Numbered from the stretch's first letter, positions 8,151 to 17,276 are shown. The stretch: 64,000 nt of DNA from Lachnospiraceae bacterium (GCA_022794255.1 JAAWEL010000023.1:91210-155209); one strand, 5' to 3'. Notes: generated by a model from the sequence alone, not told the origin. Translations and numbers: made by a program.

Positions 8151-8181
8151 GGGATGTATAGGCGAATGGGAGGAATAAGGA

Positions 8182-9153
8182 ATGGAAGTATTAGATGCAA
8201 ATAAAAGGACAGGCAATGTATTTAACATTCAAAAATTTTCCATTCATGACGGCCCGGATATCCGGGATACCGTATTTATGAAGGGCTGTCCTTTACACTG
8301 CATCTGGTGTTCCAACCCGGAATCCCAGAGCGGATTGCCGGAAATCAGCTTTCACAGCAGTAAATGTATTGGAGTGAAGAGCTGTGGGGATTGCATCCGG
8401 CATTGTCCCCAGGGGGCCATTTGTCCGGACGAAAATGGGAAAGTTGAGATCACCAGAGACAGATGCAAGATTTGTGAGGTGTGCCAGGATACCTGCTGTG
8501 CCACGGCAATGAAGGTCATGGGGAAGCAAATGACAGTGGGGGAAGTGATCGCTGCAACCCAGAATCAGATGTCTGCCTGGCGGGCCAATGGAGGGATCAC
8601 GGTCAGCGGTGGAGAGCCTCTCATGCAGGCAGACTTTGTGGAGGAGCTTTTAAGGCAATGTGGGGCAATGGGGATTCACACGGCTGTTGAAACCTGTGGC
8701 TTTGCCGCCTGGGCGGATGTAAGCCGGGTGGTTAAGCATTGCGACCTGGTATTTTACGATGTAAAGATTTGGAATGATGAAAAGCACCAGAAATATACGG
8801 GGGTTAGTAACCGGATGATTTTGGAGAACCTGCAATGGTTAAGCAGAGAATATCCGAATCTGGAACTGATTGTCCGGACCCCGGTGATTCCGGGGATCAA
8901 TGATTCTGTGGAGGAGTTAGAGAAAATTGTAGATTTTCTGAAAACCCTGAATCATCTAACAGATTATGAACTGCTTCCTTACCACGCTTTTGGAAGCAAT
9001 AAATATGCCCAGCTGGGCAGAGCATATGAACTGACTGGGGCAGAGGCTCTGTCCAGAGAGAAAATCGAAAGCTGGAACCAGCAGTTCCGGAAGGAATTGT
9101 TTGGACAGAAGAGAAAAGGAGGAGACGGACTATGTGGAAAATCACACCCTTAA
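8182..9153 (+). CDS. glycyl radical enzyme activating enzyme (radical SAM)
   Basis: Installs the glycyl radical on the preceding enzyme using S-adenosylmethionine. The radical-SAM [4Fe-4S] motif is C36-x3-C40-x2-C43 (GCPLHCIWC), preceded by the activase-typical FSIHDGPDIRDTVF. An inserted ferredoxin-like region with two cysteine groups (C..CGDCIRHCP and CKICEVCQDTCC) is the form seen in activases of dehydratase/lyase-type GREs, not the short PflA form. SGGEPL and the strand LVFYDVKIW are also typical. The length, 323 aa, is normal. The gene starts 31 nt after the GRE stop and overlaps the next gene by 22 nt, so the three are coupled. Confidence 0.95.
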   Translation: MEVLDANKRTGNVFNIQKFSIHDGPDIRDTVFMKGCPLHCIWCSNPESQSGLPEISFHSSKCIGVKSCGDCIRHCPQGAICPDENGKVEITRDRCKICEVCQDTCCATAMKVMGKQMTVGEVIAATQNQMSAWRANGGITVSGGEPLMQADFVEELLRQCGAMGIHTAVETCGFAAWADVSRVVKHCDLVFYDVKIWNDEKHQKYTGVSNRMILENLQWLSREYPNLELIVRTPVIPGINDSVEELEKIVDFLKTLNHLTDYELLPYHAFGSNKYAQLGRAYELTGAEALSREKIESWNQQFRKELFGQKRKGGDGLCGKSHP

Positions 9154-9875
9154 ATCTGGGAACATTAAACGTGACTTTGGCATCCCAGATTTGCCGCCAT
9201 GGAGTGGTACATGATGTAGGCAGAGTGGTAAAGGCTCCCTGCATTGCATTTTTATTAAAGCAGACAAAGACAGGAGAGATCATCCTGGTGGATGCCGGTC
9301 CGGCCAGGGATACAGAGTGGGGGAGAAAGTGGCACAATCCTATTGAGAGAACGAAAGAGCAGCAGCTAGAAGAGCAGCTGGCCAGACAGGGATTAAAGCC
9401 CGGAGATATAAAAACCGTGATTCTGACGCACCTTCATTGGGATCATGCTTATGGGGTGCTGCAGCTGCCTGATGCAAAGGTTTATGTGCAGAAGGCGGAA
9501 ATGCAGTATAGCGTGGCTCCCATGCGGACAGATTATAAGCATTACGAGATTAATGTTAAGACTCAGATTCCGTTTTTCATGAATTTTTTTAACCGGATTG
9601 AGCTTTTAAACGGGGATACGCATTTTCGGGAAGGGCTTGAGGTGATCACTTTGCCAGGACACTCACCGGGCTCTCAGGGGATAGTGGTGGATACGGAGAA
9701 GGGAAGGTTTATCATGGCCGGTGATTTAATCAATACGGTTGAAAATTGGGAGACAAGAATCCCCAGCGGCATTTATGGAAGTATGCAGGATAGTCTGGAC
9801 TCTCTGGACAAGATGGAAAAATACCAGGCAACTGTGCTGCCGAGTCATGATTTTGCGGCGTTTGATATGGTATAG
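9132..9875 (+). CDS. metallo-beta-lactamase-fold hydrolase, lactonase-like (copy 1)
   Basis: A 247-aa MBL-fold protein of the N-acyl homoserine lactonase-like branch. It has the dinuclear metal motif HLHWDH at residues 100-105, the third-histidine region LPGHSPGSQG, the bridging aspartate region MAGD and a final SHD. All expected ligands are present, so it should be an active hydrolase of a lactone, thioester or similar. There is no signal peptide; it is cytoplasmic. The ATG lies inside the end of the activase gene. A paralogue (12932) lies on the other side of the TRAP genes and also begins MWKI with HLHWDH at residues 100-105. Quorum quenching is unlikely given the catabolic context; lactone opening in the substrate pathway is my inference. 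Confidence 0.85.
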   Translation: MWKITPLNLGTLNVTLASQICRHGVVHDVGRVVKAPCIAFLLKQTKTGEIILVDAGPARDTEWGRKWHNPIERTKEQQLEEQLARQGLKPGDIKTVILTHLHWDHAYGVLQLPDAKVYVQKAEMQYSVAPMRTDYKHYEINVKTQIPFFMNFFNRIELLNGDTHFREGLEVITLPGHSPGSQGIVVDTEKGRFIMAGDLINTVENWETRIPSGIYGSMQDSLDSLDKMEKYQATVLPSHDFAAFDMV

Positions 9876-9907
9876 GACAGGAAAATAAATAAAAAGGAGA
9901 ATGGGAA

Positions 9908-11005
9908 ATGAGAAGAACAATGAAAAAGATTATGGGATTGACATTTGTATTGGCCATGGTGACATTAAGCGGATGTAAGAGTGCTCCGGCCCCTGCGCCC
10001 TCACTAGCCTCGGCAGCAGATGAGACTGGGACAACAAAAGGGGGGAATACAGAGACTCTGGCATCAGATGATACGGTCTATACCATCAAGCTGGCCAGCC
10101 CTACCTACAACGGGGAGTCGGTTCATGAAGGAATCGAGAAATTCAAGGAGCTGGCAGAGGAATATTCTGAGGGCAGGTTGATTATTGAGCATTATGACGC
10201 TGCACAGCTGGGCAGTGACCGGGATACCACAGAGCAGGTACAGCAGGGAATCCTGGAGGCCTCGTGCTGTTCCTCCTCCAACTTTGTGTCTTTTGTGCCT
10301 GCATTTAATGCTTTGGAGCTTCCCTATGTGACCAGCAGAGACAAGATCCAGGCCTTTAACGAGTCCCTGGACAATGGGGAATTGGGACAGTTCTTTATGG
10401 AGCAGCTAAACGGGGTGGGATTCCAGCCGGTTATGTACAATATGTTCGGATACAGGATTTTCTGTGTCAATGACAAGGCGCCCCTGACCGGCATTGAGAG
10501 TTTTAAGGGAATCAAGCTGCGCACTACCGAGTCACAGGCGGAGATGGCTACGGTGGAGGCTTTGGGAGCATCTGCAATGCCGCTTGCGTGGGCAGACACA
10601 ATCACAGCCATTGAGCAGAATACGGTAAACGGCTGGGCAACTACGGATTCCTATGCAAAAAACTGCGGTGCTTATGAGATTATAAAATATGCCATGGATA
10701 CAGAGCACAATCTTACGCTGCATCTGGTAGTTCTGAATAAGGCTTATTATGATTCTCTTCCAGCAGATTTGCAGGAGATTCTTATGAGGGCAGGGAAAGA
10801 GGCAACGGAGTTTGAGCGAGAGTATGAGAAAAAAGTCTGCACGGAGGATCGCCAGTTTTTAAAGGATCAGGGGGTGCAGTACTATGAACTTAATGATGAG
10901 GAACGCCAACAGCTGATGGACATTACCCGTCCTACCTGGGATAAGCTGGCAGTTGATGAGACAACAAAAAAGGCCCTTGAGCTGATTCAGAAAACGCAGC
11001 AATAG
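9908..11005 (+). CDS. TRAP transporter solute-binding lipoprotein DctP
   Basis: The extracytoplasmic binding component of a tripartite ATP-independent periplasmic transporter. The lipoprotein signal ends at C23 (TLSGC). The mature protein has the DctP pattern: an N-terminal LASPTYNGESVHEGIEKF strand-helix, AAQLGSDRDTTEQVQQG, and the binding-helix region LRTTESQ, whose arginine normally pairs with the substrate carboxylate. A carboxylate- or sulfonate-bearing organic acid is therefore the likely cargo. The length, 365 aa, is typical. The start has AGGAG 8 nt upstream. It is followed by the fused membrane component. Confidence 0.93.
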   Translation: MRRTMKKIMGLTFVLAMVTLSGCKSAPAPAPSLASAADETGTTKGGNTETLASDDTVYTIKLASPTYNGESVHEGIEKFKELAEEYSEGRLIIEHYDAAQLGSDRDTTEQVQQGILEASCCSSSNFVSFVPAFNALELPYVTSRDKIQAFNESLDNGELGQFFMEQLNGVGFQPVMYNMFGYRIFCVNDKAPLTGIESFKGIKLRTTESQAEMATVEALGASAMPLAWADTITAIEQNTVNGWATTDSYAKNCGAYEIIKYAMDTEHNLTLHLVVLNKAYYDSLPADLQEILMRAGKEATEFEREYEKKVCTEDRQFLKDQGVQYYELNDEERQQLMDITRPTWDKLAVDETTKKALELIQKTQQ

Positions 11006-11029
11006 TTTGGACAGAAAGAGAGGTACGCT

Positions 11030-12904
11030 ATGGAAACAAAGTCTCAAAGGAAAGAAAGCGGGCTCTTAAGGTTTGTCTGTCTTTTGGATGAACATTTTGA
11101 AAAAGTATTTTTAGTGGCAGGACTGTTTGCATCTTTTACTCTTTTGACGGTTCAGGTGATTTACCGGTACGTGATTGTGAAGATGGGAATGTCGGCCTCC
11201 ATCTCCTGGGTGGAGGAGCTGGCCAGATTTCTGTTTATCTGGATCAGCTATCTGGCCGTGCCAATGGCGATCAAAAAGGACAGCATGGTAAAGATCGATG
11301 TGATTTATGGGATGTTGTCCGACAGACGAAAAGCAACCAACAACCTGATCGTGGATATTCTGATGGGAGTTATGGCCGGGATTCTCTATTATGAGGGGAC
11401 TGGGATGATCTCTTTGCAGATGGTCAATCCGTCTCTGACGGCAGGGCTGAAGATTCCTTATATGATTCCATACCTGATTCTTCCTGTCGGTTTTGGCCTG
11501 ACAGTGATCCGGGTGATTCAGGATTTTATCAGACGAATGAAGGAGTGCAGTATTTTGCAGGCAGCAGAGGCATTTGCCGTTGTGCTGGTGGTGTTTTTGC
11601 CTGTGATTTTCAAGCTCAGACTTCCAGTGGCTCTTTGGATGTTTGGTTATTTCCTGGTGTTTGTGCTTCTTAGCGTACCGATTGCCTTTAGTTTGGGGCT
11701 GGCAGCAGTGATGACCATTTTAGGCGCCAATGTGCTGCCTTTGGGGTATACGGCCAACATTGCATTTAACGGGATCAACAGCGTGCCGATTATGGCGATT
11801 CCCTTCTTTATTGTGGCGGGAAACCTGATGGGAGCAGGCGGGCTTTCCCGAAGACTTTTGACTGTGGCAGATGAAATGTTTGGCAGGTTTCCGGGGGGTC
11901 TTGCCCTGGCAACCATCGCCACCTGTGTGGTGTTTGCCGCTATGAGCGGATCCGGCCCGGCCACGGTGGCGGCGATTGGCGGACTGACCATACCCACCAT
12001 GATTGAAAAGGGATATGACAAAAAATTTGCAGCTGTTATTGTGGCCTGTGCCGGAGCCATAGGGGTGTTGATTCCCCCCAGTAATCCTTTTGTGATCTAT
12101 GCTATTTCTTCCTCCACCTCCATTGGCAAGGTGTTTATGGCAGGAATTGTACCAGGTCTGATGATCGCTGTTGGTCTGGCGATCATCACGGTTTGGCTGG
12201 CGGTAAAAAACGGCTGGAAGGGAGAAAACACTCAGTTTTCCTGGAAGCGGCTGGGAACCCAGATCTGGGATGCCAAGTGGGCAATGTTCGTTCCGGTGCT
12301 GATTCTGGGAGGAATCTACTGCGGCATCTTTACCCCCACAGAGGCAGCAGCAGTAGCTGCTTTTTACGGACTGATTGTGGGAGTATTTATTTATAAGGAA
12401 ATCACCATTCCGGAATTGTATGAATGCTTTGTGGAAAGCTGTGTCACGTCCTCCACGGTAATTGTGTTGATGGGAATGGCAGCGATTCTCTGCAACATTA
12501 TGACGCTGCAGAAGATTCCAGTGATTGTTGCCCGGTTTATTACCAGTATATCGGACAATAAGTTCGTGATTTTGATGCTGATAAATATGATGCTTTTGAT
12601 TACAGGAACCTTTATGGAGGCAGCTGCCGCCATTGTGGTACTGGTGCCCATTCTGCTTCCGGTGGTGACTATGTTAGGAGTGGATCCGGTTCATTTCGGA
12701 GTGATTATGACGATGAATCTGGCTATTGGATTTCTGACCCCTCCGGTGGGAGTGAACCTGTTTGTGGCCAGCGGGCTGATTAAAACGCCGATTAAGGATA
12801 TGATTCGCACCTTGCTTTTGCCGCTTGTATCGATGATTGTCGTATTGCTGCTCGTGACGTATATACCAATATTCAGCCTGTGGCTGCCTGGTATGATGAA
12901 GTAA
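11030..12904 (+). CDS. TRAP transporter fused membrane subunits DctQ-DctM
   Basis: A 624-aa polytopic membrane protein in which the small four-helix DctQ subunit (about residues 1-170; includes WVEELARFLFIW) is fused to the large DctM transport subunit (about 180-620; includes AAMSGSGPATVAAIGGL and LTPPVGVNLFVASG). Fusion of Q and M is a known variant of TRAP systems. It uses an ion gradient, usually sodium, to drive uptake of the solute delivered by DctP. Gene order P-QM is canonical, with a 24-bp gap. It belongs to the GRE operon and probably brings in the enzyme's substrate or a precursor. Confidence 0.94.
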   Translation: METKSQRKESGLLRFVCLLDEHFEKVFLVAGLFASFTLLTVQVIYRYVIVKMGMSASISWVEELARFLFIWISYLAVPMAIKKDSMVKIDVIYGMLSDRRKATNNLIVDILMGVMAGILYYEGTGMISLQMVNPSLTAGLKIPYMIPYLILPVGFGLTVIRVIQDFIRRMKECSILQAAEAFAVVLVVFLPVIFKLRLPVALWMFGYFLVFVLLSVPIAFSLGLAAVMTILGANVLPLGYTANIAFNGINSVPIMAIPFFIVAGNLMGAGGLSRRLLTVADEMFGRFPGGLALATIATCVVFAAMSGSGPATVAAIGGLTIPTMIEKGYDKKFAAVIVACAGAIGVLIPPSNPFVIYAISSSTSIGKVFMAGIVPGLMIAVGLAIITVWLAVKNGWKGENTQFSWKRLGTQIWDAKWAMFVPVLILGGIYCGIFTPTEAAAVAAFYGLIVGVFIYKEITIPELYECFVESCVTSSTVIVLMGMAAILCNIMTLQKIPVIVARFITSISDNKFVILMLINMMLLITGTFMEAAAAIVVLVPILLPVVTMLGVDPVHFGVIMTMNLAIGFLTPPVGVNLFVASGLIKTPIKDMIRTLLLPLVSMIVVLLLVTYIPIFSLWLPGMMK

Positions 12905-12931
12905 AATAATGTGGACAAGGAGGAGACTTTT

Positions 12932-13684
12932 ATGTGGAAGATTATCCCTTTGCGGGTGGCAGACATGCAGCTGACCCGCGTAGCCAGAATTTTGAAATGC
13001 GGAATTCATGCCAATGCGGGAGAGGTGATGGATTTACCTTGTATTGCATGGCTTTTAAAGGAGGAGGAGAGCGGACGGCTGATTCTGGTGGATGCAGGAC
13101 CGTCTGAGGATTCAGAGCATGATGCCCGATTTCATACACCGATTACCAGAAGGCCGGATCAAATGCTAGAGCCGCTTTTGGCATCCCATGGAGTAAAGCT
13201 TCAGGATATTCAGGAAATTATCCTGACTCATCTTCATTGGGACCATGCTTTGGGAGTACGGAAATTTCCCTGGGCAAAGGTCTATGTGCAGAGAGCAGAG
13301 CTGCAATATGCTATTGCACCTTTTACGGCCCACAGGGCATGCTATGAGTTAAACGATACATCCAATCCACCGTTTTTTACCGGCTTTTACCATCAGTTTA
13401 AGATTGTGGACGGGGAGATGGAGTTTGCCCCCGGCGTAAGGCTGGTGACGCTGCCTGGCCATTCTCCCGGATCTATGGGGGTACTGGTGGAAACGGCCAG
13501 AGGGAAATGTCTGATCGCTGGGGATCTGTTCAACAATATGGACAATTTCCGAGAGGACATTCCCACAGGAGTCAATACCAGTATGTATGACTGTGCTGCG
13601 TCCTTTGCCAAGGTGCGGGCTATGGGGCCGGAGCTTATGATTCTGGCAGGACATGATGAGAATGTTTTTGCGTTATTAAAATAA
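12932..13684 (+). CDS. metallo-beta-lactamase-fold hydrolase, lactonase-like (copy 2)
   Basis: A 250-aa paralogue of the protein at 9132, with the same domain order: HLHWDH at residues 100-105, LPGHSPGSMG, IAGD and a terminal GHD. I use ATG 12932, not the upstream GTG at 12911, because AAGGAGGAG lies just before it and the resulting MWKIIPL matches the MWKITPL start of copy 1. All metal ligands are present. Keeping two diverged copies around one transporter suggests two related substrates or two steps. It is the last gene before a 194-bp gap and rpoN. Confidence 0.85.
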   Translation: MWKIIPLRVADMQLTRVARILKCGIHANAGEVMDLPCIAWLLKEEESGRLILVDAGPSEDSEHDARFHTPITRRPDQMLEPLLASHGVKLQDIQEIILTHLHWDHALGVRKFPWAKVYVQRAELQYAIAPFTAHRACYELNDTSNPPFFTGFYHQFKIVDGEMEFAPGVRLVTLPGHSPGSMGVLVETARGKCLIAGDLFNNMDNFREDIPTGVNTSMYDCAASFAKVRAMGPELMILAGHDENVFALLK

Positions 13685-13878
13685 TTTTATTGCAAAAGGG
13701 ATGCTGCCATGGCCTCCAAAAAGGGGGCCTGACAGGGTTCCGTTTTGTGGTTTTTGGAGAACCTTTTCTACGGAGGGTATTCTGGTTTGGAGGAAATCCC
13801 TTAGAAAAGAGCAAGGAGGGAGTGGGATTAATTCTTTTCTCTGGCAAATGAAAAATTTATGAAGGAGGCGGACAGAAA

Positions 13879-15213
13879 ATGCCGGAAAATGAGTTGTTAC
13901 TGGAACAAAGACAGGTCCTTTCGTCCCGTCAGCTGCAGTCTCTGGAGATCCTGACATTTACGAATCAGGAGTTGAACACATTTTTGATTAATGAATATCT
14001 GGAAAATCCTATGCTTGAGGATTTGGAGGAACGGGAGGAGGAGATGCTTAAGAATTTGGAACAGCTCTATGAAAGGGGGATCACCTACAAAGAGCAGTTT
14101 ACCCGCTGGGGCGAGGAGGAGGACAACCGCAGAGAGGATATTCGGGCAGCCGGGCCGGATGAGCTGGAGGAAGTTATTTTAGGACAGTTAGACAGCAGGG
14201 AATATACACTGGGGCAGTGGAAAATGATGGAGTATCTGGTGAAATGTCTTGATGAAAAGGGGTTTTTTCCGTATGAGCCGGAAGAGATCGCCCGGGCAGC
14301 AAGGGTTCCTGAGGATGCGGTTTGCCAGTGCCTGAGCGTGCTTCGAAAGCTGGAACCGGCAGGGATTTTTGCGAAGGATATTTCCGGGTGTCTAAAGGAG
14401 CAGCTGAAGCGGCAGGGATGTGAGGAGGAAGCGCTGTTTCGGATTGTGGAAGAGTATATGGATGAGCTTTTGGAGGGCCATATCAGCGTGATTTCCCGAA
14501 GCCTGAAATTGTCTACGGCAAAGGTAAAGGAGTATATTGGCATCATCAGCCGTTTAAACCCCAGGCCGGTTATGAGCGTATCGGAGAAGGCGGTGGCCTA
14601 TGTGGTGCCAGATATTCTGGTCCGGTGGGAAAAGGGTGCCTGGGAGATTCGGCTGAATGATAAATGGATGGGGGAATATCGGTTCAATCAGTATTACATA
14701 CGAATGATGGAGGAGACGAGAGAGAGGGAGCTTCGGCAGTATTTTCAGGAGAAACTGGAACGGGCCCGGTTTGTGACGGATTGTGTGGAGTTAAGAAGAA
14801 AGACCTTGACAACGATTGCCCGTGTAATTCTGGAACATCAGCAGGATTATTTTCTGGGAGACGGGCCTTTAAAGCCAATGAGTATGGAGATGGTGGCAGA
14901 ATTGGCAGGAATTCATGTATCCACCGTCAGCCGGGCAGTGAAGGATAAGTATCTCCAATACCAACATGTTCATCTTTTAAGGGATCTTTTTACATCGGCA
15001 GCAGGGGCCAGGGAGGAGATGTCAGTGGTTTCCGTGAAAAAGGAGATTAAAAAGCTGATTGCAGAGGAGAGTACAGAAAATCCTTTAAGTGATGCAAGGA
15101 TTGCTCAGATGATGAAGGGAAGAGGAGTGGAGATTTCCCGGCGTACTGTAGCGAAATACCGGGGGCAGATGGGGATTCTGGAATCCCGGCAGCGGGGGTA
15201 TCTGGGAAGATAA
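13879..15213 (+). CDS. rpoN: RNA polymerase sigma-54 factor RpoN
   Basis: Directs RNA polymerase to -24/-12 promoters and needs an AAA+ activator to open them. The 444-aa protein has the Gln/Leu-rich N-terminal region I (LLLEQRQVLSSRQLQSLEIL), the core-binding domain, and the C-terminal RpoN box SRRTVAKYR (residues 420-428), which reads the -24 element. The box differs from the common ARRTVAKYRE only at its ends. The start has GAAGGAGG 9 nt upstream. It lies inside a catabolic island with three -24/-12 promoters and a matching activator, which is unusual because rpoN is normally placed with housekeeping genes. Whether another rpoN exists elsewhere in the genome cannot be seen. Confidence 0.95.
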   Translation: MPENELLLEQRQVLSSRQLQSLEILTFTNQELNTFLINEYLENPMLEDLEEREEEMLKNLEQLYERGITYKEQFTRWGEEEDNRREDIRAAGPDELEEVILGQLDSREYTLGQWKMMEYLVKCLDEKGFFPYEPEEIARAARVPEDAVCQCLSVLRKLEPAGIFAKDISGCLKEQLKRQGCEEEALFRIVEEYMDELLEGHISVISRSLKLSTAKVKEYIGIISRLNPRPVMSVSEKAVAYVVPDILVRWEKGAWEIRLNDKWMGEYRFNQYYIRMMEETRERELRQYFQEKLERARFVTDCVELRRKTLTTIARVILEHQQDYFLGDGPLKPMSMEMVAELAGIHVSTVSRAVKDKYLQYQHVHLLRDLFTSAAGAREEMSVVSVKKEIKKLIAEESTENPLSDARIAQMMKGRGVEISRRTVAKYRGQMGILESRQRGYLGR

Positions 15214-15233
15214 AGAATGAGGGGAAAGAGCGG

Positions 15234-15280
15234 ACATAAAAAAGAATGGACATATATGAAAAACCGGCACATGTCCATTC
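15234..15280 (-). terminator. terminator of the minus-strand IscU-like / GGGtGRT operon
   Basis: GAATGGACAT (15244-15253) pairs perfectly with ATGTCCATTC (15271-15280). Read on the minus strand, the stem is followed by CTTTTTTATG, so it terminates transcription coming from 16310. On the plus strand there is no T-run after the stem, so it is a poor terminator for rpoN. Confidence 0.75.
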
Positions 15281-15308
15281 CCGGAAAATATTTTGGAAGA
15301 GAAAGCGG

Positions 15309-16310
15309 TCAGCCATGAAGAATCTCGTCAATCTTTACGGCTATGGTGACAGTTGCGCCTACCATGGGATTGTTGCCCATACCGATAAAGCCCATCATTT
15401 CTACATGGGCGGGAACAGAGGAGGAGCCTGCAAAGGTGGTATCTCCATACATACGGCTCATGGAGTCTGTCAGACCATAGGAGGCCGGGCCGGCAGAAGT
15501 CTCATCCGGACCTAAGGTGCGTCCGATTCCACCGCCGGAGGCACAGGCAAAGTAGTTTTTTCCCCTGAGGATACAGTTGCGTTTGTAGGCTCCTGCCACC
15601 AGATGGGAGAAACGAACCATGTTGGTACCGTTTCCGGAGATGGACACGTCCACATCCTCATGCTCCATGATGGCGATACCCTCCCGGATATCATTGGCGC
15701 CATAGCAGAGGATATGGGAACGGGGACCGTCCGTAAAGGGAATCTTGTCCCGGATAATCAGCTGATTTTTTTCAAAATCAAATTCTGTGCGGATATAGGT
15801 AAAGCCATTGACCCGGGAGATGATCTCTGCAGCATCCTTGCCCAGACCGTTTAGGATAACCTGGAGGGGAGTTATGCGGACCTTGTTGGCAGATTGGGCA
15901 ATGCTGATGGCTCCTTCAGCGGCGGCAAAAGATTCATGGCCGGCCAGAAAGGCAAAGCAGCGGACCTCTTCAGACAGAACCATAGCGGCCAGCTTGCCGT
16001 GGCCTCTGCCCACCTCCCGCTCATCAGCCACAGAGCCGTCCAGGCAGAAGGCTTGCAGTGCTTCTCCCAGCTCCAGTGCGGCTTCTCTGGCATTTAGAGC
16101 CTGACGTTTTAAGGCGCTGGCGGCTCCGGCAGTGTAGGCCCAGCAGGCATCATCAAAGGAGATGGGCTGGATGGATTTGATGATTTGGAAAATGTCCAGG
16201 CCCTGTTGTAAACATAGTTCCCGGGCTTTTTCCAGACTGGCGATTCCGTTGTTGTTAAGGTAGGTGTTTATTTTATTGGATTTATAGACGGAGTTTTCAA
16301 AAACCGGCAT
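15309..16310 (-). CDS. GGGtGRT family protein
   Basis: A 333-aa cytoplasmic protein of the family named for its GGGtGRT motif, here GGGIGRT at residues 259-265. The upstream neighbour is an IscU/NifU-like scaffold protein, a pairing that recurs in anaerobic Firmicutes as far as I know. The biochemical role of the family is not established; the pairing suggests handling of an iron-sulfur or other metal-cofactor protein. The start has AAGGAGG about 9 nt upstream. The gene is transcribed from the minus-strand sigma-54 promoter at 17084 and ends at a terminator next to the end of rpoN. Confidence 0.85.
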   Translation of the reverse strand: MPVFENSVYKSNKINTYLNNNGIASLEKARELCLQQGLDIFQIIKSIQPISFDDACWAYTAGAASALKRQALNAREAALELGEALQAFCLDGSVADEREVGRGHGKLAAMVLSEEVRCFAFLAGHESFAAAEGAISIAQSANKVRITPLQVILNGLGKDAAEIISRVNGFTYIRTEFDFEKNQLIIRDKIPFTDGPRSHILCYGANDIREGIAIMEHEDVDVSISGNGTNMVRFSHLVAGAYKRNCILRGKNYFACASGGGIGRTLGPDETSAGPASYGLTDSMSRMYGDTTFAGSSSVPAHVEMMGFIGMGNNPMVGATVTIAVKIDEILHG

Positions 16311-16325
16311 ATAGGTGGTCCTCCT

Positions 16326-17018
16326 TTATTGTTTTCTGGGATTGATGGTGGTGACAGCTTCCTCATAGCGCCCATAGGTGCCGGTGGACTGATCCAAGGC
16401 CTCCTGGGCGGAAAGGCCATCTTCCAGAAGGTTCATCATTTTTCCTAAATTGACATATTGATAGCCGATAATGTGGTTGGTTTTGTCCAGGCCTAAGCGG
16501 GAAATATAGCCTTCCGCCAGCTCTAAGTAGCGGGGACCCTTGGCCAGGGTGCCGTAGCAGGTGCCTACCTGGCTGCGAATGGTATTTCCCAGATCTTCAA
16601 GGCCGGCGCCAATGGTAAGGCCGCCCTGGGAGTAGGCAGTCTGAGTGCGGCCATATGCCATAGCAAGGAAGTATTCTCGCATGGCCACATTGATGGCATC
16701 GCAGACTAAGTCTGTGTTGAGGGCTTCTAAAAGAGTTTTGCCGGGGAGAATCTCTGCGGCCATGGCAGCGGACTGGGTCATGCCGCTGCAGCCGATTACC
16801 TCGACTAAGGCTTCCTGGATAATGCCGTTTTTGACGTTTAAGGAAAGCTTACAGGCGCCCTGTTTTAAGCCGCAGGTGCCCGCGCTGTGGCTGAAGCCGG
16901 AGATGTCTTCCACACGGCTTACTGGAGTAAAGGATCCTTCCTGGGGAATGGGGGACGGTCCGTGGCTGTGGCATCGGGCTACCGGGACCATATTTTTAAT
17001 TTCTTTTGCGTATTCCAT
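16326..17018 (-). CDS. IscU/NifU-like iron-sulfur cluster scaffold protein
   Basis: A 230-aa protein whose first ~110 residues resemble the IscU/NifU N-terminal scaffold fold. Cysteines are placed in CGLKQGAC, VIGCSGMTQSA and LVCDAI, matching the three-cysteine plan for transient [Fe-S] assembly. The C-terminal ~100 residues are an extension not found in ordinary IscU. ATG 17018 is preferred over ATG 17039 because AAGGAGG lies 5 nt before it. It starts the minus-strand operon controlled by the -24/-12 promoter at 17084 and is followed 15 bp later by the GGGtGRT gene. A role in supplying clusters for the activase or the LeuC-type hydratase of the same regulon is my inference. Confidence 0.8.
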   Translation of the reverse strand: MEYAKEIKNMVPVARCHSHGPSPIPQEGSFTPVSRVEDISGFSHSAGTCGLKQGACKLSLNVKNGIIQEALVEVIGCSGMTQSAAMAAEILPGKTLLEALNTDLVCDAINVAMREYFLAMAYGRTQTAYSQGGLTIGAGLEDLGNTIRSQVGTCYGTLAKGPRYLELAEGYISRLGLDKTNHIIGYQYVNLGKMMNLLEDGLSAQEALDQSTGTYGRYEEAVTTINPRKQ

Positions 17019-17069
17019 GGGTTCCTCCTTATTGGACATAGGGGTGATTTTTGCTGATTAGGAAGTGAA

Positions 17070-17084
17070 GCAAGCAGTGTGCCA
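17070..17084 (-). promoter_or_regulatory. sigma-54 (-24/-12) promoter of the scaffold / GGGtGRT operon
   Basis: Read on the minus strand, TGGCAC (17084-17079), ACTGC, TTGC (17073-17070) and T match the RpoN consensus with the same 5-nt spacer as the promoter at 4192. It lies about 52 bp before the chosen start of the scaffold gene. Confidence 0.87.
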
Positions 17085-17276
17085 ATTGTAAGTAGGTGAG
17101 GGAGAGAAAAAGAGGGCAGGCAAGGCTTCGCTTTGTTTTCGGTTGGCGAAAGCTGCAGGCTTTCCGTATTTTCGGCATGGGTATTTAAGGGAGGGGTTTC
17201 AATTTTGGAAGAGATGTTTCAAAAAAGAAATGTTCCGGGGAATTTTAATCATAGTATGTTGGAGGAGAACAGGGTG

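Noticed and set aside
9330..9344. TGGCAC inside the first MBL-fold gene as a sigma-54 site
   Set aside because: No TTGC-type -12 element follows at the right distance.
9132..9875. Quorum-quenching AHL lactonase
   Set aside because: The metal motif fits the family, but placement between a GRE activase and a TRAP transporter points to metabolism, and the fold is used for many substrates.
17133..17276. Extending the activator gene upstream to 17133
   Set aside because: The extra residues have no family similarity, there is no good ribosome binding site, and the conserved PrpR N-terminal domain starts just after ATG 17277.
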